A stretch of 18,233 nt of DNA. It comes from JAVBMB01 sp031552995 (GTDB taxonomy: Bacteria; Bacillota; Clostridia; Oscillospirales; Butyricicoccaceae). The translations under genes were made by a program, and so were the position numbers. The DNA is taken from positions 1-18,233 of the forward strand of contig JAVBMB010000010.1 in the NCBI GenBank assembly GCA_031552995.1. The letters run 5' to 3'. This document shows, one piece after another, positions 14,348-18,233 of this stretch (positions are counted from its first letter, which is position 1; the number at the start of each line of letters is the position of its first letter). The notes under the pieces are model-generated. The model saw only the letters and a program-made list of their open reading frames with translations. It searched no databases and had not been told where the DNA came from.

Positions 14348-14376
14348 GAGGGACGGTCACACGTCCCTCTTGTTTT
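14348..14376 (+). terminator. Intrinsic terminator or attenuator between rplS and lepB
   Basis: 8-bp perfect stem (GAGGGACG at 14348-14355 with CGTCCCTC at 14362-14369), 6-nt loop, then an interrupted T-run (TTGTTTT). The imperfect T-run suggests partial read-through into the lepB operon. Confidence 0.75.
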
Positions 14377-14425
14377 AGTCAAAGCATATCTCGCGGCCGC
14401 AAGGCTGCAGTATGGCGGTATTTAT

Positions 14426-14983
14426 ATGGATAACGATGAAAATGTCCGCGGTTCTTCAAAAATAGCTACAGAGCTTTACTTTTGGGCGCAGGCTCTTGTA
14501 TTCATGCTGATTCTGCTTGTGGGTGTCAACACGTTTTTCCTGCGCCTGTCCGGTGTCGACGGCACGTCAATGGTTCCGACGCTTCATCATCACGACCAAA
14601 TCGTGATGCAGGTGATAGGCTATGACGAGCCGAAGCGCGACGATATCGTCGTCGTCGTAACCCCGGCGTTCGAGGATGAGCCGCTTGTCAAGCGCGTAAT
14701 CGGCATCGGCGGCGATATAATCGATATCGATTCGGGAACAGGAAATGTCACTCGCAACGGCGAAGTGCTGTACGAGCCGTATATTGCCGAGCGCATCATA
14801 AAGGTCGGCAACCAGCGGTATCCGCTTACCGTGCCGCAGGGGCAGATATTTGTGATGGGCGATAACCGCAACAAGAGCACCGACAGCCGCACGGCCGAAG
14901 TCGGAACGCTAGAAGTAAAAAATGTCGTCGGTCATGTAGTGTTCCGGTTGTGGCCGCTCAGCGCCATAGGAAAAGTGTCATGA
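14426..14983 (+). CDS. lepB: Type I signal peptidase
   Basis: 185-residue membrane-anchored serine protease that removes signal peptides from exported proteins. After a short charged N-terminus comes a single membrane anchor (about 17-40), then box B 'GTSMVPTL' with nucleophile Ser48, box D 'VKRVIGIGGD' with general base Lys89, and box E 'MGDNRNKSTDSR' (144-155). The frame is open upstream to an ATG at 14288, but that would run through the end of rplS and the terminator; ATG 14426 gives the normal compact SipS/LepB layout. The RBS is weak (GGCGGT at 14414-14419). The TGA stop overlaps the rbgA start (ATGA). No clear promoter is seen in the 49 bp after the terminator. Confidence 0.93.
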   Translation: MDNDENVRGSSKIATELYFWAQALVFMLILLVGVNTFFLRLSGVDGTSMVPTLHHHDQIVMQVIGYDEPKRDDIVVVVTPAFEDEPLVKRVIGIGGDIIDIDSGTGNVTRNGEVLYEPYIAERIIKVGNQRYPLTVPQGQIFVMGDNRNKSTDSRTAEVGTLEVKNVVGHVVFRLWPLSAIGKVS

Positions 14984-15834
14984 GCATAAACTGGTATCCC
15001 GGCCATATGGCCAAAACGCGCAGGCTGATGGGCGATGACCTGAAAAACATCGACATGGTCTGCGAGATACTCGACGCCAGGATACCCTCATCCTCGCGCA
15101 ACCCCGACCTCATGCGCCTCACGTCGGGAAAGCGGGGGATGATTGTCCTCAACCGCGCCGACCAGGCCGACCCTGTAAAGACGGCCTTATGGGCGGCGTA
15201 CTACCGCTCCGCCGGTTACACAGTCATCGAGACCGACAGCCGCCGCGGCAACTTTATCGCGCAGTTCACAGCAGCGGCAAGGTTGTGTTGCGCCGATATT
15301 ATCAGCCGGAACGAGGCAAAAGGCCAGTACGGCCGTAAAATACGCATTATGATAGTTGGCATACCGAATGTCGGCAAGTCGTCGTTTATCAACAGGCTTG
15401 TCGGCAAAAGGTCCGCCGCCGCAGCCGATAAACCCGGCGTCACGCGCAGAAATCAGTGGTTTCCGCTGCCGGGAGGGTTCGATTTTATGGACACCCCCGG
15501 TATGCTTTGGCCTAAGATAGATGATGATTCGGTCGGGTATAAACTGGCGTTTACCGGCACGATACGCGACGAGGTACTCGACCTTGAAGACCTCGCGTGC
15601 GCATTGATAACAAACCTGCAAACAACTGCGCCGCAAGCTGTTGTAAAGCGCTATGGGTTGACAGAAGAAAGCGGTATGCAGTCGTACGATATATTGAGGC
15701 AGCTCGCCAAAAAGCGCGGCTGTCTTCTGCCGGGAGGCCAGACCGATACAGAGCGCATGTCAAGGATTCTGCTCGACGACTTCCGCTCGGGCCATCTCGG
15801 GCGGATAACGCTTGAAGACCCGCCGCCCGCATGA
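14980..15834 (+). CDS. rbgA: Ribosome biogenesis GTPase RbgA (YlqF)
   Basis: 284 residues (282 in B. subtilis). RbgA is a circularly permuted GTPase needed for a late step of 50S assembly. 'WYPGHMAKT' at the N-terminus is the family hallmark. Permuted motifs follow: G4 'NRAD' (58-61), then G1 'GIPNVGKSS' (127-135), G2-like 'KPGVTR' (151-156) and G3 'DTPG' (171-174). The C-terminal ANTAR-like RNA-binding region follows. G4 has Arg in place of the usual Lys. ATG 14980 overlaps the lepB stop in an ATGA junction; an in-frame ATG at 14950 lies inside lepB and is rejected. Its stop in turn overlaps the rnhB ATG. Placement next to rplS and rnhB matches B. subtilis. Confidence 0.95.
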   Translation: MSINWYPGHMAKTRRLMGDDLKNIDMVCEILDARIPSSSRNPDLMRLTSGKRGMIVLNRADQADPVKTALWAAYYRSAGYTVIETDSRRGNFIAQFTAAARLCCADIISRNEAKGQYGRKIRIMIVGIPNVGKSSFINRLVGKRSAAAADKPGVTRRNQWFPLPGGFDFMDTPGMLWPKIDDDSVGYKLAFTGTIRDEVLDLEDLACALITNLQTTAPQAVVKRYGLTEESGMQSYDILRQLAKKRGCLLPGGQTDTERMSRILLDDFRSGHLGRITLEDPPPA

Positions 15835-16439
15835 GCATTGATATGTACAGCTTCGAGCGCGAGCTTATGTCGCGCGGCATCACGCCGGTTTGCGGCGTCG
15901 ACGAGGCCGGCTGCGGCCCACTGGCGGGCCCTGTGTGCGCCGCAGCCGTCATTTTGAACCCGGACGACTGTATCGACGGGCTAAATGACTCAAAAAAGCT
16001 CACAGACGAAACCCGGCGCACACTGTTTGAGCAAATAAAAAGCCGCGCGCTGTCATGGTCTGTCGCCTCTGTCGGCGAAAAAGATATCGACAGCATAAAT
16101 ATCCTGCAGGCCAGGTTGCTCGCCATGCGCACGGCGGTCGATGCGCTGGCGCTTACGCCGAAACACGCGCTGATCGACGGAGACCGCGACCCGTCGCTCG
16201 CCATAGATTCGTTGCTGATTAAAAAGGGAGACAGTCTTAGCGCGAGCATTGCCGCTGCCTCAATAGTCGCAAAAGTCACCCGTGATAACTGGATGTGTGA
16301 AGCCGCAAAGCTTTACCCGCAATATCGCTTCGAAAAACACATGGGATACGGCACAAAGCTTCACTATCAGATGCTCGACAGCTTTGGCCCGTGCGAAATA
16401 CACCGACAGAGCTTCCTCGTCAAGTGGAGGGCAAAATGA
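15831..16439 (+). CDS. rnhB: Ribonuclease HII
   Basis: 202 residues. RNase HII cuts the RNA strand of RNA-DNA hybrids and starts removal of single ribonucleotides from DNA. Active-site acids are visible: D24/E25 in 'GVDEAGCGPLAGPV', D116 in 'ALIDGD' and D152 in 'AKVTRDN'. 'NDSKKL' (52-57) and 'ASIVAKV' are typical, and the end 'HRQSFLVKWRAK' shows the usual 'HR.SF'. The GRG element of 'DEAGRG' is GCG here (Cys28). The ATG overlaps the rbgA stop (ATGA), and the rnhB stop overlaps the next ATG. Confidence 0.95.
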   Translation: MSIDMYSFERELMSRGITPVCGVDEAGCGPLAGPVCAAAVILNPDDCIDGLNDSKKLTDETRRTLFEQIKSRALSWSVASVGEKDIDSINILQARLLAMRTAVDALALTPKHALIDGDRDPSLAIDSLLIKKGDSLSASIAAASIVAKVTRDNWMCEAAKLYPQYRFEKHMGYGTKLHYQMLDSFGPCEIHRQSFLVKWRAK

Positions 16440-16780
16440 ACACATCACTCGCCGGCCGACAGGGCGAAGCAATAGCCGCCGAGTATTTGCGCGGTAAAAA
16501 ATACACCATTATCGCCGCAGGATACCGTTGCCGGTTCGGCGAAATCGACCTTATCGCCTCAAAGGGCGATATAGTCGCGTTTGTCGAAGTCAAGCTGCGC
16601 AAGGATGACCGCTTCGCCAAAGCCTACGAAGCCGTCACACCGGCAAAGATGGGAAAAATAAAGATTACTGCAAGCAAATGGCTGTCCGAAAACAGTGGAA
16701 ATTTTCAGCCAAGGTTTGATATAATAGAGGTGTACACCGGCACCGGACGGCTGAATCATATTGAAAACGCCTTCGAATAG
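16436..16780 (+). CDS. YraN family (UPF0102) endonuclease-like protein
   Basis: 114 residues from ATG 16436, the usual family size. YraN proteins have a restriction-endonuclease-like fold related to archaeal Holliday junction resolvases; the function in bacteria is not settled. Conserved features: 'GRQGEAIAAEYL' (7-18), 'GEIDLIA' (35-41, with Glu36 and Asp38) and 'FVEVKLR' (49-55, with Glu51 and Lys53). Together these give the E..D...ExK nuclease core. GGAGGG at 16426-16431 selects this start over the in-frame ATG at 16391, and the start overlaps the rnhB stop. Pairing with rnhB is widespread and suggests a shared role in DNA maintenance. Confidence 0.93.
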   Translation: MNTSLAGRQGEAIAAEYLRGKKYTIIAAGYRCRFGEIDLIASKGDIVAFVEVKLRKDDRFAKAYEAVTPAKMGKIKITASKWLSENSGNFQPRFDIIEVYTGTGRLNHIENAFE

Positions 16781-16807
16781 GCGCCTGCATCTGGAGGCAA
16801 CACTAAA

Positions 16808-17512
16808 ATGGCGCTATACGTTTTGGGCGATACTCATTTTTCTGACGGCGCGGATAAGCCGATGGACATTTTCGGCGGCGTATGGCTAAGCAGCCGCCAA
16901 AAACTGCTCGACGGCTTCGGCGGCACACTCAAAGAAGGCGACACGCTTGTGCTGTGCGGAGACTTTTCATGGGGCATGACGCTTGATGAAGCGCTGCCTG
17001 ACTTTAAGCTGATATCGCAGTTCCCGGGGAAAAAGATTTTTCTTAAGGGCAACCACGATTACTGGTGGGAGACCGTTTCAAAAATGTCACGGTTTTTCGG
17101 GGCAAACGGCATTGAAGATATACACTTCCTGCACAACAACTGCTTTTTTTACGGCAATGTCGCCATCTGCGGCACGCGAGGCTGGTTCCTCGATAAAACC
17201 GACCCCGCCTGCTCTGATGAGAAAGTTTTCCGGCGCGAGGTCATGCGTTTGGAAGCTTCACTTAAAGCGGCGCGCAGCGAGCGCCCCGACTGCCGTATTT
17301 TCTCGTTCCTTCACTACCCGCCGCTGACGCGGGATTTTGAGGCGGAGGATATAACCGCTCTGCTTAAAAGCTACAGTGTCGAGAGATGTTTTTTCGGGCA
17401 TCTTCACGGCATGGGTATAAAAACCGCCATAAACGGCGACATTGACGGTGTGTATTACAGCGTTATATCCGCCGACGCCGTCGGGTTTAAACCGGTCATG
17501 ATATTGGAATAA
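16808..17512 (+). CDS. Calcineurin-like metallophosphoesterase (COG1768-type)
   Basis: 234 residues, no signal peptide. The dimetal phosphoesterase motifs are complete: 'GDTHFS' (D8, H10), 'CGDFSWG' (D52), 'GNHDYWW' (N82, H83), 'FLHYPP' and 'FFGHLHG' near the C-terminus. The 'GDFSWGM' and 'GNHDYWW' wording is characteristic of a Firmicutes family of predicted phosphohydrolases with no proven substrate. GGAGG at 16793-16797 precedes the ATG by 10 nt. It lies 27 bp after yraN and 27 bp before tig, so it likely belongs to the lepB-to-tig transcript. No specific substrate can be deduced. Confidence 0.9.
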   Translation: MALYVLGDTHFSDGADKPMDIFGGVWLSSRQKLLDGFGGTLKEGDTLVLCGDFSWGMTLDEALPDFKLISQFPGKKIFLKGNHDYWWETVSKMSRFFGANGIEDIHFLHNNCFFYGNVAICGTRGWFLDKTDPACSDEKVFRREVMRLEASLKAARSERPDCRIFSFLHYPPLTRDFEAEDITALLKSYSVERCFFGHLHGMGIKTAINGDIDGVYYSVISADAVGFKPVMILE

Positions 17513-17526
17513 TTTATATACACCTT

Positions 17527-17532
17527 AGGAGG
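17527..17532 (+). promoter_or_regulatory. Ribosome binding site fixing the GTG start of tig
   Basis: A consensus AGGAGG ends 7 nt before GTG 17540. No ATG start exists in this part of the frame, so this site defines the gene start. Confidence 0.8.
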
Positions 17533-17539
17533 ACTGTCT

Positions 17540-18233
17540 GTGAAACTTGCAAATGTAGAGAAAAAGGAAGCCAATCAAATTGAGCTTTCCATCATTGTGG
17601 AAAAGGATGAGTTTGAAGACGCGTGCGAGCAGTCGTACCGTAAAAACGTCAAGGGAATCAACATCCAGGGCTTCCGCAAGGGCAAAGCTCCGCGCAAGAT
17701 GATTGAGAAGATGTACGGTGCCGAGATTTTTTATGAGGACGCCATGAACTTCAGCTACCCAGACGCGTATGACAGCGCCGTAGAGCAGGCCGGAATCGAG
17801 CCGATTGACCGCCCGAAGCTGACGGATTTTGACGTTACCGAAGCCGGTGAGTTCCATTTCAAAGCCGTTGTCGAAGTCAAGCCCGACGTCGTCCTCGGCG
17901 CGTACAAGGGGCTCGAGGCCGAAAAGGCCGAGCCTGCCGTTACAGCTGCCGATGTCGACGCCGAAGTCGAGCGTCTGCGCGACCGCAATTCCCGTCTCGT
18001 CGCAGTCGAGCGCGCTGTCGAAAACGGCGATACAGTATCGCTCGATTTCGAGGGTTTTGTCGACGGTGTCGCGTTCGAGGGCGGCAAAGGCGATAACTTC
18101 AGCCTTAAAATTGGTTCCGGCATGTTTATACCGGGGTTCGAAGAGCAGCTCGTCGGCAAGACGGCCGGTGAAGAGTGCGATGTAAACGTCACATTCCCGG
18201 AGGATTATCAGGCGAAAGAGCTGGCCGGCAAGG
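17540..18233 (+). CDS. tig: Trigger factor, N-terminal and PPIase domains (3' truncated)
   Basis: The frame opens at GTG 17540 and runs off the window after 231 codons; about half of the protein is missing. Trigger factor is the ribosome-bound chaperone that meets nascent chains at the exit tunnel. The N-terminal ribosome-binding domain carries the signature 'GFRKGKAPRK' (44-53). An FKBP-type peptidyl-prolyl isomerase domain starts at about residue 163 ('GDTVSLDFEGFVDG', 'KIGSGMFIPGFEEQLVG', 'VTFPEDY'). The C-terminal chaperone arms lie beyond the window. In many Firmicutes clpP and clpX come next; that cannot be seen here. Confidence 0.96.
   Translation, partial: MKLANVEKKEANQIELSIIVEKDEFEDACEQSYRKNVKGINIQGFRKGKAPRKMIEKMYGAEIFYEDAMNFSYPDAYDSAVEQAGIEPIDRPKLTDFDVTEAGEFHFKAVVEVKPDVVLGAYKGLEAEKAEPAVTAADVDAEVERLRDRNSRLVAVERAVENGDTVSLDFEGFVDGVAFEGGKGDNFSLKIGSGMFIPGFEEQLVGKTAGEECDVNVTFPEDYQAKELAGK

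Noticed and set aside
14288..14425. N-terminal extension of the signal peptidase frame
   Set aside because: It lies inside rplS and across a terminator hairpin; the 14426 start gives the normal family layout.

Overview
The window is a gene-dense, entirely plus-strand piece of a spore-forming Clostridia chromosome (Firmicutes/Bacillota). By eye the GC content is moderately high (mid-50s percent), as in Oscillospirales-type lineages. The assignment rests on gene content: PrpC/PrkC/RsgA, SpoVM, a SipL-type SPOCS/LysM protein, SpoIVA, a SpoIVFA/SpoIVFB-like pair and the TIGR03960/DUF2344 pair. I see no phage, IS, CRISPR or tRNA; this is core chromosome.

Layout. (1) 1-6243: tail of fmt, a YugP-type membrane zinc peptidase, rlmN, the PP2C phosphatase, the PASTA kinase prkC and the GTPase rsgA, closed by a perfect-stem terminator at 6208-6243. 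This is the Firmicutes fmt-rlmN-prpC-prkC-rsgA cluster, but no rsmB lies before rlmN and no rpe/thiN follows rsgA. (2) 6244-6482: a 22-codon gene that matches SpoVM residue by residue at key positions, with its own strong RBS and terminator. (3) 6500-13870: sipL (TTG start), spoIVA, an M23 peptidase, an M50 SpoIVFB-like protease, a radical SAM protein and its DUF2344 partner, tightly packed with no internal terminator visible. (4) 13871-14376: a probable leader, rplS and a terminator. (5) 14426-18233: lepB, rbgA, rnhB, yraN, a metallophosphoesterase and the 5' part of tig; the first four overlap at ATGA-type junctions.

How it fits together. The most notable feature is that SpoVM (the curvature-sensing peptide on the forespore), SpoIVA (the ATPase that polymerises on it) and SipL (the clostridial coat protein that binds SpoIVA through its LysM domain) are contiguous. 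All parts of the spore-coat basement layer are therefore in one 3.3 kb block. Directly after it come a LytM/M23 protein and an intramembrane protease of the type that acts at the engulfed forespore membrane. The block sits between a signalling/ribosome-maturation cluster (PrkC-PrpC, RsgA, RlmN) and a second ribosome/secretion cluster (L19, LepB, RbgA, RNase HII). This is the B. subtilis order rsgA...spoVM...rplS-rbgA-rnhB with the intervening genes replaced by sporulation genes.
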